Shown here piece after piece: positions 10,828 to 26,356 of a DNA stretch of 64,000 bases. The DNA comes from Earliella scabrosa (taxonomy: Eukaryota > Basidiomycota > Agaricomycetes > Polyporales > Polyporaceae): contig JABYQQ010000008.1 in assembly GCA_022605405.1 (NCBI GenBank), positions 806,001-870,000 of the forward strand. The letters run 5' to 3'. The notes beneath the pieces were generated by a model. The model was not told where the DNA came from. It saw only the letters and a list, made by a program, of their open reading frames with translations, and made no database searches. The translations under genes and the position numbers were made by a program. Within the stretch, counting starts at the first letter, position 1; every line of letters begins with the position of its first letter.

Positions 10828-13800
10828 CGGATACGAACTCTGTGGCCGAGGTCAGTCCAGGGAACCATCAGACAGTTGAACGGTGAGTTGATGATTGTAC
10901 TTACATGGGAGCAGACAGAGGATGACATTAGACGTGATATAGCAGATGGAGATGGGAGCACAGGATGGGGCGGAGAGATGGGGTCGGGGCGAGGGGGGTC
11001 TTCTGGAGACGAGCATGGTGGGGCGGAGCATATAAGAATGCGAAGCATCGTACATACTGCCTTGTCCCAAATATGGCAAGTGTTGTACTGGGCAGCTGAC
11101 GGGCCGACGTTCCGGCGCTTGACCAGGAGAGCCGCCCGCCGCGGGTCTGTGTTTGGAAAACAAAGGGCTGTACTTGCTGCTGTACGCATGCTCTCCGCCC
11201 GTTGTCCTCCCGTGTTTCCGCCCGTCGCGCGATCATCCCGCCGTGTCCCATCGTCTCGTCTTCCTCCTTTCGCTCCCGCCGCCCGCACTGCGCATCACTG
11301 ATCTACTTTTCCTTCTCTCCCAACCTCCAGCCACCGCTCCCGCCACGTGTGCGTTCTCCGAATATCTGGTCCCGCGAGCGCTGCGGCTTCTCTGCGGCCA
11401 CGTTACGTGCCCAGAACAATAGCAGGTGCAGCGCATGCCCGGGTAGCGTGTGCATGGAGGATCTTCCATGTGCCGTGCACACAACGCTTCCGCAGCGCGG
11501 GGAACAAAAGGGCTCCCACGACTGGCTGGATCTGGCAGGACGACAATGCATAACCCAAACTAACCAACAACAGCTCTGTCTATGTCCCCCGATTCGGCAG
11601 GCACCCACAACGTACCCACGTGGAAGTCGCGTTGCGATACTGATGTTGGCGTGCAGCTCGGACGAGTCTACTCCTCTTGCCAACATAACACTGTGCATGC
11701 GGTGTCTATAGCCGGGTGGCACACGCCCGGACGTACACTAGCGCTAGAATCACTTCTGACGACAACGATGAGACAGCGAGGGCGTCTTGGGCGGGTGTCA
11801 CCGGCTCGGTCTTCCTCGGTGCCACGATGTTCCAGGCGCTCAACGATCTGCTCCGCCTCTTGCGGTCAGACATCAGAGTATGAGTGCTCCGATTGATGCC
11901 TTGTATTCTTCTGACATCTTAGCGGTCTCACATTTTAGTAGAAGCTCATGTAGCCACTGGGAGAAACGCTGGCTTGAAATCAATCGCGTCGGCGAACTCA
12001 ACACGTAGTACTAAGTACTCGCATCGCCCGTCTGCGTACGAACGCCGGCCCTTCATTCTATGTGGTGGTTGGATCTTACGTGATGCCAATGTCCCGCGCA
12101 GGCATATCTTGTTGTACTAGAATCCAGGGTGAGTACATCTCCGACACTATATCCAGACATCTGAATACCGGTTTAACGCTGAGGCATCAGTGTTTCTATC
12201 TTCTAAATGTAGGACTAAGCCACCGCCAACACTCTGTCACAGCAGGCGCCGACGGCGGAACGGGAGGAGCTATTCACCTGCGGAGTTTTTGTACCGACCC
12301 CACGCTTCACAGTATGTCCAGCGGACCATCGAAACCCGTCATCTGGAAGTTTCACCCACCCGGACGCAGGGGGAACGCCCCCTTCCCAAGTCGTTTTCCA
12401 GGGCACAGGTGCTGCGTAAACGACCTCATCTCCTCGACTCCGGGACGCTGCGACCATCGGACTCGGAGTAGACGCTACCCACGCGCCCGCAACCGATTCC
12501 CGCGGACCATCCCCGCCACCCGCCCCATGTAGAGCTCGTGGCGACATACAAATATCCGGCATTTCATCACATTACCGACACATGGCGGGATCTACAACGC
12601 AATCGCACGGCTCCAGACCATTGCTCGCGTGGCTACCCCAGTTTATTACCCCCGCACGATCGGCCCTGGGATAGTGCCGAAGGGCGGAAACGTGGCAGAC
12701 GGGCAAGGACGGCAGAGGATAACATTCGGATGTTGCGGAATGTACACGGCAACCGTCCGGTCATGACCGCGTAAACTCAACTGACATCGGGCGTGTCGGG
12801 TGCTGAAACAGCAAGAGGGAGTCGTCGGCCTTGGCGGTGAGTCTGACTCGCCGCGTAACGCTGCGTAGCTGGAGGGGCGCACTCGGGTCGCTTGTAGGGC
12901 TTCTGCGGACATGGAATGACTCTGATTCGTTTGTAACCCGAGTGCTCCTCTGGACCTGGGGCGTGTTTGAAATCTATCGCTTGCCGTTGAACTTCTCTCC
13001 TTTGTGATCAGTTTCGGACTGTAACGTTTACACACCTCAGCGTAATATCCCTATGAAGCAAACCCCCTATTCGTTGAAACAACCACATACGGAATACGCG
13101 CTCGGTATCATGATAAAGAGAAACGCAGAGCTTATCCGCCGCTCTGTGACCGTGATTGGTGCCTTAGGAAGGTTGCAGGCTCATGTAGGAGGCCTCTGTG
13201 CATGAAGCTCCACACAGCCGCCTCTTCTCATCTGCGCGCCCGATGAAGCCGCCGTAGATAGTGCGAGACAACGCGTCCCAGCGTTCTGCAGTATGATACG
13301 TAGTCAATGGACATGTCAGCGTTGTCACATACCCGATGACACGCGCTACAGCTGCTCATCATGATCTCTACATTGTACAAGGCCGCACAGGATCCCGAAG
13401 CGCGAAGGACAGAAGTCAGCCCGATGTGAGAGCGTAGCGTCGGGCGTCGACCCTTGCGGACGGGAGCAGTACTATCGGACATCCGACTCAGGCCCCTCGA
13501 TCGCGGGCTAAGGCCCCCCAGGTCGGTGAGGGAGAATCTGCCATTCTGCCATATTCGCACCTGTCGGTGAGTCAGCCCAGCCCGTCCATCGGTCACCGTC
13601 CATTGGCCGCACGTCACACACAAGCCCGAAGTGGCCCCGTGCATGTGGTTACAGCTGAGGTTGCGCGCTGCTAGTGGACGGTTGAAAACGAATTTGCCAG
13701 GTGCCACCTGCCCGCCTCGTGCGGTCGGCGATCCGCGCCGTACGCGGGTTGATTTCGCGATCGATTGAATAACGTCGAGGTCATGGCCAATATGTGTAAC

Positions 13801-14477
13801 GCTGGCGCTCGGGGAAAGAGGGGAGAGCTTCGTAGCCTGTCGTTGATGGCTCGGGATTATGGCATGGCTGCCCGAACAGGCGCCGAGTGCGAACGGGCTC
13901 GATGTGTCCCCGCCACGGCCACGCTGTAGACAAGAGCGGTTAGAGGATGCAGACGGAAAACATCCATGCGATGGTCGGACTCTGGCGTGGCTGCGGTGAG
14001 ATGCCGTGCAGGTGCGTGGAAGTGCAGTTGTTGAGTACTTGAATATTGCCGTCCGGGACCGTCGGCGGACAACATCGAGCTAGCCAAGTCCATCGGCGTT
14101 CGAGTCGGTTCGACAAGATTGTCGTGCTCTGGCAACGAGCTGAGGCGGTGACGCGCATGCTAGCGGTGCGCCGTACGCCGTGGCTTCGTGTCTGGACGCA
14201 GCGGGAGTAGTCTCCGTGCCGATGTGGCATACACGTACCCGTACGAACACCGAAGCGGCATGGCACCGCCGCGGGCGTTGATGGTATGTGCGTCCGAGTT
14301 TTCTGCATGGAGCGTACTTGGTCCACAAGAACGCAAAAAAGGGATGCGACGTCTATGATTACAATGCGGTGCGGCGCGAAGATACATGCAGAACTAGAAG
14401 CTACATACGGGAGACAGATGGTCGTCGATTCGTTGATGCGATCGTGGATTCGTCCTTCGATACCAGCGGTTCGCAGT
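10828..14477. other. 3.6-kb stretch without a recognisable gene
   Basis: No open frame here looks like a conserved protein, and I see no tRNA, rRNA, or repeat with clear ends. One short + strand stretch (about 11,741-11,883, stop at 11,881-11,883) reads SWAGVTGSVFLGATMFQALN and could be the last exon or relic of a gene I do not recognise. The minus-strand frame at 13,228-13,707 is long but has no visible motif. The stretch may hold long untranslated regions, promoters of CIA2 and the DUF7330-like gene, or decayed DNA. Confidence 0.5.
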
Positions 14478-15217
14478 TCAATCTTCATGTGGCGTCCGCC
14501 CTGCCGTAGAGAGGCACTGCTCAAGCACTTCCAAAAGAGCGGGATTTTCGAGAGCCGCGGCGACACGTTCCTTGTCGTTGAGCTGTTTGTTCACTGGATG
14601 GGGCAGATTGGTGAGAAACGAGCACCACCCATCGCGGGAAGACAGTATGGATCACACCACTTACGGGCGTGCTCGCTCTGGTGGGAGCCTGGTTTGACGC
14701 GGATATCAATCTTGAAGCGTTGCGGGAGACTCCGGAGGAGCCGCACACGGATGGACAACCCTGAGTGGCATAACAGTGTTCAGCATGGAGTTGCTTCCAA
14801 TTGCGCAATGAGGTGGTGTCATGTTCTTACCAATGAAGGTGCTCATCCCGCAGTGTGGGACCGTGGGCGTGAACTCGACGGTAATCCTGTCTGGGTACTT
14901 CGGATCGAAGGTTATTTGAGGCGCCGAGACGACAGCTAGTTGCTCCAGAGTCATGCTTCGATGCTCGGGGTCAGATATCGATCGAATAAGTTCTAACATT
15001 ATGAGATCTCTTGTACACCTCAGTCACGTACAGACGTACCGAAAATCTCGTCCTGGTCGATCGCTTCCGGATGGTCCGACTGTGAATACTCATCATCCGC
15101 TTCCTGTTCTCCTTCATCTAACCATAGAGAATGCGCTCGGGCAAACGTATGTGATGCTTTCTTCGACTTGACAGGAGCAAAGATGGTCGGGTTTGGATTG
15201 AAGACTTCTGTGGACAT
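14478..15217 (-). CDS. CIA2: Cytosolic iron-sulfur assembly factor Cia2 (MIP18 family)
   Basis: Part of the CIA targeting complex (with Cia1 and Met18/MMS19) that delivers Fe-S clusters to cytosolic and nuclear proteins such as DNA polymerases and helicases. Four exons are seen: 15040-15217, 14831-14992, 14665-14760 and 14478-14593, giving 183 residues. The acidic N-terminus ([10 protein letters not shown]) is followed by the MIP18/DUF59 domain: [43 protein letters not shown] with the conserved reactive cysteine in HCGM, then [20 protein letters not shown]. It ends with [20 protein letters not shown]. All joins keep frame and use GT-AG. The length matches the family. Confidence 0.95.
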
Positions 15218-15451
15218 GGTCAAAGTCGGAGCAGCGTTAGGATGAGTCAGGCGCCGGCAATGACCGCATCAGCAGGCGCTCGCGAAGTTAATCGGAACTT
15301 GCCGTGAGAGTGATTCGCCAATGCTCGACACGGACATTGGCTTGACCACCTCCCCTCCGCCCATCACTTCCACAACCTCGCGTGCACGCACGATGCCTCC
15401 GAAGGCACGCCATCTTCTATTGCTATGTGAGATACTTGGAGCTTGACATTC

Positions 15452-17274
15452 ATGCAGAGAAAACGCGTCGAGGATCCCGCGGCGGAAGCGGCACCGCGTG
15501 CCACTCGTACGTCTTCACGACTCAAGGCTACCGCAACCACACCGAGTGACGCGGCAGGGAAGACACAGAAGGCTGGTGGAAAGGCACAGGATGAAGGTGC
15601 AGATGTGAGTCCTCAGTCTCTGTGTCACTCCTTCTCTCGGAACATTGGTGTGAACACACGTCCCAACCACCGCCACCGCCAGGCTGAACCAGCAGCCAAG
15701 AAGACGAAGAAGGCACCTGCGAAAGCTTCAGCTGCGAAGGGTGGCAAGGCTAAGGCGCAATCGGGGAGCAGGTATGTTCCATGCAGCCACAGCGTGCAGA
15801 TGCGTTACAGACCCTAATCCCTTTTCGCACATAAGTCCAAATGAGGTATGCTACATACCAAATAGGGTAACATTATGCTGACTCAGCATATAGACGGCAA
15901 GCACGTCTCTCAGGTGCGCTCATCGTATCCTCCAACTCAGCCCTCTCTTATGCACATTTCATCCCTCCTTTGCTGTTTACGCAACATCCATCACGACAAC
16001 GACCCCATTCGCAACCTCAGTAACGACAGCGCAGGCGGAGCAGGCAAGTCGGCAGCGAGCAAGAAGCTTTCGAAACCAGAGCCATATTCCGAGGATCGTG
16101 CCAAGGAGCTGTTCAAGAAGTATGAGGACGAAGACACTCCAGGAGAGATAGGTCCGGAAGGCTTCGAGCGACTTTGCACGGACTTGGAGATTTCCCTCGA
16201 AGGCGCATTGCCCCTTGTGCTTGCTTGGCAGATGCATGCGACAGAGATGGCGAAGTTCAAGGAGAGCGAATGGATGCAAGGTTGCAAAGAATTACTGTAA
16301 GTCATCTGTCTCACCTCGCTTGACCCCTGCGTGGCCGCGTCAGTGTTGAAGCTGGCATGTCCAGTGTGTCGAATCTGCAAACGTTATCCCTTGTACTTCG
16401 CGACCTCGAGGATCTCTTGCTCCTTGACAAGCCACCAATACAAGCCTCAACTCCCAGCGTTGCCTCGAAGAAGAAAGGCAACACTGTTGCGGATGTATCC
16501 CCACCCTACAACCGTGACAAATACTACCAATACGCGGCAGACAGGAATAAGGCGTTCGGAGAGCTGTACACCTTCTGCTTCGCTTTGGCCAAGCCGCCGT
16601 ACGTAAGAACCTCTCTTGCTTGACGCCCCTACTCACCTAGTCCATGTGCGCACAGGACGGCCAGGAACATAGATATGGATGTACGGTCTTGTCACCTGGT
16701 CCCCACTTCCGTTTGGATGACTGACCTGCCCGGTTCATTGCCACAGACTGCGAGTGCCTTCTGGTCTGTTCTGGTTGCGCCCAAGTACCCGCTGATGAAA
16801 GACGTCCTGGAGTTCATCAATGTTCGTCCATTGCGAGCGCGTGTCCGCAGACTGACTGACGACAGATGACAACAGGAGAAGGGGACTTACAAAGGGGTCA
16901 ACAAAGATCTGTGGTATATGGTAAGTGCAAGGACATATTCCATGCTTCCGTTCACACGCGTGCTTGCAGCGAAGACGCTGTTCCTGCAGATACAGCGCTT
17001 GCTATTGTTCTCCATATGGCGTGGTTTGCCGCTGTGCGGAAAGATGCTCACGGGCTACGCATTCTAGGTGCTTGAATTCGCCCGCACGGTGCAACCGGAC
17101 CTGTCCAACTTCGAGGCTGATGGGGTGAGCCCTCCTCTCACACGCCACTATCTGGTGTCTGGTGACACTGACTCGCATGATCAGGCATGGCCCTCCATGC
17201 TAGATGACTTCGTCGCTTGGAAGAAGCCCGGGTCCAAGGAGGCAAATGTGAACGTTGATGACGATGAGGAGTAG
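15452..17274 (+). CDS. DCN1: Dcn1-type cullin neddylation factor (PONY domain)
   Basis: E3-like scaffold that brings the Nedd8 E2 enzyme to cullins. The potentiating-neddylation (PONY) domain is clear: LFKKYEDEDTPGEIGPEGFE, LVLAWQMHATEMAKF, EWMQGCKELL. After introns follow ASAFWSVLVAPKYPLMKDVL, EKGTYKGVNKDLWYM, VLEFARTVQPDLSNFEADG and AWPSMLDDFVAWKK, ending in an acidic DDDEE tail. The N-terminus is Ala/Lys-rich with no obvious UBA domain. The start is either ATG 15,452 (MQRKRVEDP) or ATG 15,393 joined by a 53-nt GC-AG intron, giving MPPKRKRVEDP; the second looks more natural. The splicing between 15,772 and about 16,020 could not be resolved by eye. The C-terminal domain is certain. Confidence 0.9.
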
Positions 17275-18805
17275 AGACGCTAACTCGAACGCTTTCGTGA
17301 CCGGACCATGCTCCATACCGTGCTGATCTCCCGCTGTTCTGTTACGCTACTCACTACCATTGTACTATCTATACCGCAGAGCATCTAATGCACATCATAT
17401 AGATCTCGTCAGGTTGCTTCTCCGTCGCTTATGTCCTATCACCTTCGCTGCGGACGTGCTGCCTATGAGTAAGTCATTACTCCAAGTTTGTCGCGACTGA
17501 GTCTCACAATCTTTCGATTGAGGCAGGAATCTAAGCCGCATGAGTGGCAGGAACAGGAATGTCCTACACAGATGTTCCCATGATGATCTGCACTTTTATG
17601 ATGAATAGCAGAACATGAGTATGGACGTCAATGACGCTGGCATGGAATGGCGCATCGCAGTTCTTGTGCACGCCATTCTACACGCTCTATAGCGGCGTTT
17701 CGACCAAGGTTGCGTCTTAGCCCGTGATACCTCTCGCCTGGATTGGCCTCGACATGTGGAGCGGCGCGATCCAAGCCGCGTTAAACTTATGGGGTACGCA
17801 CCCATATAGCATATATGGTCCTATGGTTATGGTGCTTTGGAGAAAGTGGGAGCCATCATGCCAAAACGAAACACATGCTCATGCACTATCGGTTCAGGGA
17901 ACCGCCTTGGCGAATCGCACCGTCACCACACCCTCACCACCAGTCGCCACATGATCCGGAGGTCAGTCTGGACTCCGAGCGCCGCGCTCACGTACCCGGA
18001 TTTGGAGGAGTAATCGCCTTCCACTGACTGACGATGGCAGCATCATCATTGCAGGGCAGGACCCCGTGCAACATAATTCCGATCGCAACAGCGGTTGGGG
18101 AGCCATACATCAACGGCATATCCGTAAATGCGGAGGTCTTCGCCCTTCTCGCGGGTGCAACAGACACGCTCGGTGAAGTAGGGCTGAAGGGTGAGTGGGC
18201 TTCACATCTTGAGTATGTTCGATCGATTGTCACAGGAGCATGCAGAAGCCCTACACGTGCTGCTTCCAAGCATGTCTTTGCGGCGAGCAAACATCGGATA
18301 TTCACGTCTGTATGCGGTGGATCCTGTACGCTTCACTCAAGCTTGGAAGGTGCGCCTGTACAGTGCAGCCTCGTGAGTCAGACACGTCGCTTCCCTGAAG
18401 TACGTGCGGCGACTGCCAATGTTCTAATTAAGACGTCTCCTTCACTCTGATCCGTGTCTCTTCTTTGAATGGTGATCCACAAGACTATCATCTTCGACAC
18501 CCGGCGACAACCTACCGGTGGAAATGCAGCTCCTCCGGCCGGCTGGCTTCTTACGAGCTAACCTTACTTCGGTTCATGACATGCGAATACGGGGGGCATT
18601 CTGATCATCATGGGGCGCTGGCTGCCTTGACAAGCCTGCGCGGGTGCAAGGCTTGCTTGGAATAGAAGCGCCTTAATTGAATCACCATTGCGATATGTCA
18701 CCATGGCTGAACTCACGGTGGACTTTTCGGGAGTGCACCCGGAGTCCATAGATATAAAGGTATCAGTGTTCACCCGACGAGGAGATCCGCATCCCCACTC
18801 ATCAC
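17275..18805. other. Intergenic stretch, possibly containing a decayed gene
   Basis: Downstream of DCN1 no gene is recognised. On the + strand around 18,034-18,450 one frame reads NIIPIATAVGEPYINGISVN and another, slightly downstream, reads LSQEHAEALHVLLPSMSLRR. Neither starts or ends convincingly. They could be exons of an unknown gene or remains of a broken one. I could not assign a family. Confidence 0.3.
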
Positions 18806-19999
18806 ATGCCTTCTACCATTTTGCAGAACCGACCTTCTCGCGTTGCGATCGTCACTGGAGCGGCGAAGGGGATCGGGGAAGCCATCGCGTTGAGGCTTGC
18901 GGATGATGGCCTGGACATAGCTTTGTTCGACCTGCCCCAGGAACGCGCTGGCCTGGACGCTGTAGCGTCGGCGTTGAAAGGGAAGGGAAGGAGAGCTCTT
19001 GTACTCGTGGGGGATGTCACCGTCGAAGACGATGTGGCCGCAATGGTCGATAGCACGGTGGCGGAATTGGGGGGCCTCGACGTGGTACGCATCTTTACGT
19101 ACTTGCTCTACGATGTGGGAGCTCATGTTATCATGGCATTCCAGATGATCGCGAACGCTGGCGTCTTCTGGCTCAAGCCGTTCGTTGACTCGACCACGGA
19201 GGAATGGGACCGGATGTTCGCTGTCAACACACGAGGCGTCATGCTATGCTATAAGCACGCAGCTCGACAAATGATCAAGCAAGGTCGTGGTGGTCGCATC
19301 ATCGGTTTGTGTGGCTTCATTGAGTTCTGAGGTAACCAGTTCTCATTGAAATCCAGGAGCTGCATCTATCGCAGCCAAACAAGGTACCCCTCATCCTATT
19401 ATGCTTCATTGAGTTTGAAGTTTGACTGCGATGCAATCTAGGGTTCCCGAAAGCTGCCGCGTACAGCTCCTCCAAGTTTGCCCTGAGGGGGTTGACCCAA
19501 TGCGTTGGTAAGGGTTTCATCTTGCTTGATGCACTGTTCTCTTCTTGATCCATTTCCATCATCTTCGATGTAGCACTCGAGCTGCAGCCATACAACATTA
19601 CGGTGAACTTGTACGCTCCCGGTCTCATTCCGACGACGCTCAGTGAGTATACATACCTCTAGACTACACAGGTTTGGTAATCAACATCACGTTCAGCTAT
19701 ACAGCCTGAAGATGTGGTCAACGGCGGCCCATGCACCACAATCATGAAGGTACGTTAGTGTGCCCTGGCATGTTTGTGTAGATCGTGTCCTGAATGCCGA
19801 TGAAAAGACCGCAGGTATTCCTACAACTACACCGGTCGGCCCTGCATCTTCTGTCGCAGAGTTGGTGTCATACATTATCAAACCAGAAGCATACTTCGTG
19901 AATGGTATCTGTTCCTAAACTTTGTGACAGATAGAAGATGCCTAACGCTCATCAACAGGACAATGTCTTAACCTCAACGGTGGGGCCGTCATGGATTAG
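18806..19999 (+). CDS. Short-chain dehydrogenase/reductase
   Basis: Classical NAD(P)-dependent SDR. Exon 1 carries the Rossmann motif VTGAAKGIGEAIALRLADDG and FDLPQERAG, where the acidic residue after beta-2 suggests NAD(H) preference. After an intron at 19,084-19,142 comes ANAGVFWLKPF and EEWDRMFAVNTRGVMLCYKH. The active-site YxxxK is AYSSSKFALRGL, with Ser in the AASIAAKQ exon. Later exons give ALELQPYNITVNLYAPGLIP and GQCLNLNGGAVMD, stop. The layout is like acetoin/diacetyl reductases and similar bacterial-type SDRs, but the substrate cannot be named from sequence. Seven introns are apparent. A join skipping 19,751-19,811 gives the in-frame run IMKTAGIPTTTPVGP. Confidence 0.88.
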
Positions 20000-20302
20000 G
20001 TACAGACTTGGGGATGAGAAGCTGTGAATTCTATGTATTACTTCATGTAGACGTACTCCTACTGTGTACTGTATCAGACATGGTTGGTTGTTCTCCGTAT
20101 GCTTAGCGCTTGGGAAAACATGGGCGCCTCTATGACGTAGGCGTTGAGTAACGTCACTTTATCAGGGCTGTACGACCTGTCGCGCGCGTCCCTGGTTGCC
20201 GACAGAATCTCAGCCACACATATGTTTTCTTCTTGATCCGTTACCTCCACGACCCCGTCCCCCTCCGCACACTCTGAATTTTTCGCGCCTTGCGCTGTCG
20301 CG

Positions 20303-23175
20303 ATGGGCGAACCACGAACTAGACCGGACATCAAAGAAATCAAGTCTGTCCTCTGATTGGGGCTCGGTGCACAGACTCATCTCTGTAACCTATGACCCCT
20401 TGTCTCCAGGGATGCTTATGACTACTTATTCAACTCTCGGACGAAGGTCGCGAAGCTGAAGGATGCGGCGCTGAGCGGGAGGCTCTTCCAAAGCGTTGAT
20501 AAAGCCGCAGGAGTTGTCGGGAGGAGCATGGCCTGGAAGGTGCTTCGTGGTTCCGTGCCGTACGTTCCCTCTTGTGCTAACGCGACTCGACAAAGCTGTT
20601 CCTCGTCCCGGACGAACCTTTGCAAGAGGTAGCCGATGTTGAGGCCGCCCCGCCCTTGGGCAGTCTGCGCGCGGCGCGCGAAGACTATCGGAGGCTGCTC
20701 ATGGAGAAGATGCGTGCTCCGGATGGTGGTTACGAGGAGGGATTCACTGTTCCTGGCTCAAGTGCATCGCCGCCGAGGACGGAGGGGTCGGGTGGCAATC
20801 TGGAGAAGAACAACCCACTGAGCTTGGATGATGAGGTGCGTCCATCTGCCTTGTACCATCATGACCCTGGACCGACACCAGGCTAGAACCCATGGCGTGA
20901 ATGGTTTGCCTCCGTTGAACTTCGGAAGACCATCCTGCAGGATGTAGAGAGAACGTATGTGCCGCAGTAGTTCTTTGTCATCCCCATTGTGTTGAATGAG
21001 CCATGTTCTCATCGCAGCTTCCCTGATATCGCGTACTTCCGCGACGCCGAAGTTCAAGCCGAGTTGACGAACATCCTATACCTCTACTCCGACATGCACC
21101 CGGACGTGGGCTATCGACAAGGGATGCACGAGCTCCTAGCCCCATTGTACTATGCCGTCGACTACGATTCCATACCAGCAGAGTCCGACGTCGACGCAAC
21201 GCTCAAGGAGTTCTGCTCTCGACCGTGGGTTGCCGCGGACGCATGGGTGCTCTTTGTCGCAGTCATGAAGGGCGCCGGAAAGTGGTACGAATGGCAAGAG
21301 AGCAAATCCCAGCCGGATGCCTCCCCCCTTCCGTCGCATGTACAACTAAACCTCTCTGGCGACACTCGAATGAAGCCCTACATCGCTCCTATTGTAGAAG
21401 CCTGCAACAGGCTGCAATCAGTCATGCTCAAAGGCGTTGATCCCGAATTATGGAAGGCGATGCAAAACGCCGGCATAGAGCCTCAAATCTACGGAATGTA
21501 CGTGTTCTCCCTACTCTCCAAGGCCCCATGCTGACAGACCCGGGCAGTCGTTGGTTACGCTTGCTTTTCACTCGAGAGTTCAGTATGGAAGACGCCATGG
21601 TTCTATGGGATGGCATGTTTGCTGTCGACCCTTCCTTCACCCTGGCTCAGTGGGTATGCGTTGCTATGCTAGTACGCATAAGGAACAAGCGTAAGTTGTG
21701 TGTTACGCTGACTCTCTGTTGTCGCTAATGCAGGCCGTCACAGTGATACCTGCCGACTACAGCACTCAGCTGACATACCTCCTCCGCTACCCTTCCGACG
21801 CGATCGCAGCTGGTGGCAGTCATGAACTGGAGGGGGTTCATCATTCATCGCTTCTCCTACGCCAAGCTCTCACACTGCAAATGTCGCCCTCCCCAACTAC
21901 GGGAGTGTCGGTCATACATGAGAACAGGAACCTCCTTGGCATCCCCGTGGAGGTTCCTCCCCCGATATCACCCCCGGTGCACCGCCGTCCACGGCATGGG
22001 GAACGGAGCCGGTCATTCACCAAGGCCAATGGTCCAACTACGCCGGGGGATCCTGGAAGCAGCAAAGGCGTGCACAACCGGCAGACCTCGAGTCCTATGG
22101 GCATCCCGGAGACCTTCGCTCGTGGGTTGCTGGAGAGAGGAGAGAGTCTGGGTATCAATAAGACCGTGATGAACGCGGTATCTGAGCTGAAGGTGGGTTC
22201 GTTCTTTCCCCCTCTGTTCACATGACCTTATCCTGTTCACAGAGGAACTTGCCGGACATATCCACGGCCCTCTCGCGGCTGCCCTTAACACCACAACCAG
22301 CCAACGCCTTGTACCCCATGTCACCGGACCAGCCACAGGGCGAGCGTCCACCATGGGAGCCAAAGACACGCCGTGAGCTAGAACGCGAAGTGGCACAAGT
22401 GCAAGCGCTGCAACGGAAACTGGGAGATACCGTCGGATGGATCGTCGATACCCTTCTTCTAGACGAGGGCGACGCTAACGACGAAACCGGCAAGAAGTAC
22501 GTGCAGAAGAGGAAGGTCGAGGCCGTAGAGGTTCTGGCTTATGTGCGCGACGTCCTCAAGGGCGTGGTCACGGAGGTAGAAGACGACCGTTTAGTAGGCG
22601 AAGAAGAGGCGAAGCGGCGGCGTGACAAGGAGCGCAAGGCGAAAGAGGCAGCGGAGGCTCTGAGTAGGAAGAATTCGACGCCGCATCCCCCACAGCGTGC
22701 CGCGGCAATCCCCATCGAAGCACGTCCGCAAGGTCTCGGAGCCCGTCGCTCGCAGGACTACTTCATGCCTCACCCATCCAGCTCCAGCCCACCAGCGAAG
22801 ACCGCCCCCGTCGCCATCCCTGTCAGCCAGACTGTTCGCACCGCCCCGCTCCCTTCCTCCGTCCCCGCCTCTATATCCGTGCCGCCGCCGATGTCTCCGC
22901 CAGTCGTGAAGTCGCCCATCTCCAACTCCTCGACGTTCAACGCGCCATGGAACTACACACGATCGGCGTTCTCCAGCTCGGATTCCCCGATCGCGACGCT
23001 CCCTCGTGTTCCGCCGCGCACGTCGGCTGTGCTACCGCGAGCGGCTCCGCTCCCACCGTCGTTCAGGATACCGACGCCGTCTGCACCTCTATCTGGATCA
23101 CGAACGGATACTAGCGTTCCTCACGACCAGACTCCGAAGCAGACACCGTACGACCCATTGGGGGCGATTCCATAG
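20303..23175 (+). CDS. TBC-domain Rab GTPase-activating protein (TBC1D5-like)
   Basis: Stimulates GTP hydrolysis by Rab proteins and so controls endosomal or autophagic traffic. A short first exon (MGEPRTRPDIKEI, ATG 20,303) joins in frame to DAYDYLFNSRTKVAKLKDAA. TBC motifs follow: SMAWKLFLVP, NPWREWFASVELRKTILQDV, then YFRDAEVQAELTNILYLYS and HPDVGYRQGMHELLAPLYYA. The YRQGMHE box contains the usual catalytic-glutamine motif of the TBC fold; the arginine finger would lie in the helix before it. Later come PQIYGIRWLRLLFTREF and ALWDGMF-like DAMVLWDGMFAVDP. The C-terminal half has a helical, charged stretch (EREVAQVQALQRKLGDTVGW) and a long Pro/Ser-rich disordered tail ending DPLGAIP. The layout resembles TBC1D5; Rab specificity is not deducible. 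Confidence 0.9.
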
Positions 23176-23805
23176 AGATGATGTAGACCGTTGTGTACGA
23201 TATCTCGATGACCACTGACTGCGTGCTCCAGTACTGCTTGGATCTCGAATGCTTCTTACTCCAACATTTAGTGTACACGCCATGCACTAACGGCGTGACC
23301 TACACACATCCCTGTGAGACGAGCGGTTACCATCGGGATTGTCGGACATCCGCGATATCCAACTATGTACATACGCCCTATGGGCCTATGCTGTCTATGT
23401 ACCACCAAAGCTCCTGAAGAAAGGGGGTCTCTCCTGATCATGATCCGTACGTTGGCCTGCTGGGTATGTGTTCGGAGGCCTCCTTGTCACTGGCACAATC
23501 ACCCCAAGACCGCGATCATCCTGGGTTGAACATAGGTACGGTATGTCAGGGTATGTCTGAATCTGCGATGCCGGATCCGGAAGAAGCAGGGCTTGCTCGT
23601 GAAAAATCGGTAAAGGGATGAGGGGTGCGGGGAAGCAAAATCACAGGGCTCTGATTGGTTTCGGCCGGGGACGGGATTTCGGGGGGCGAGTGCCGAGTCC
23701 AGATGGTCGTGACGCCGGCGTTGAGCTCAGCGCAAACGTCGCTGCAGACGCCTCTCTCTACACTCCTTCCCCACTCTCCTCGTCGTCGCCCGCGACCTCG
23801 ACGCC
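23176..23805. other. Intergenic region and SDH1 promoter
   Basis: About 630 bp between the TBC gene and SDH1. No gene is seen. The last 60 bases before the SDH1 ATG are rich in CT-type runs (CTCTCTACACTCCTTCCCC), a common leader feature of highly expressed basidiomycete genes. Confidence 0.5.
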
Positions 23806-26356
<2,551 letters not shown>

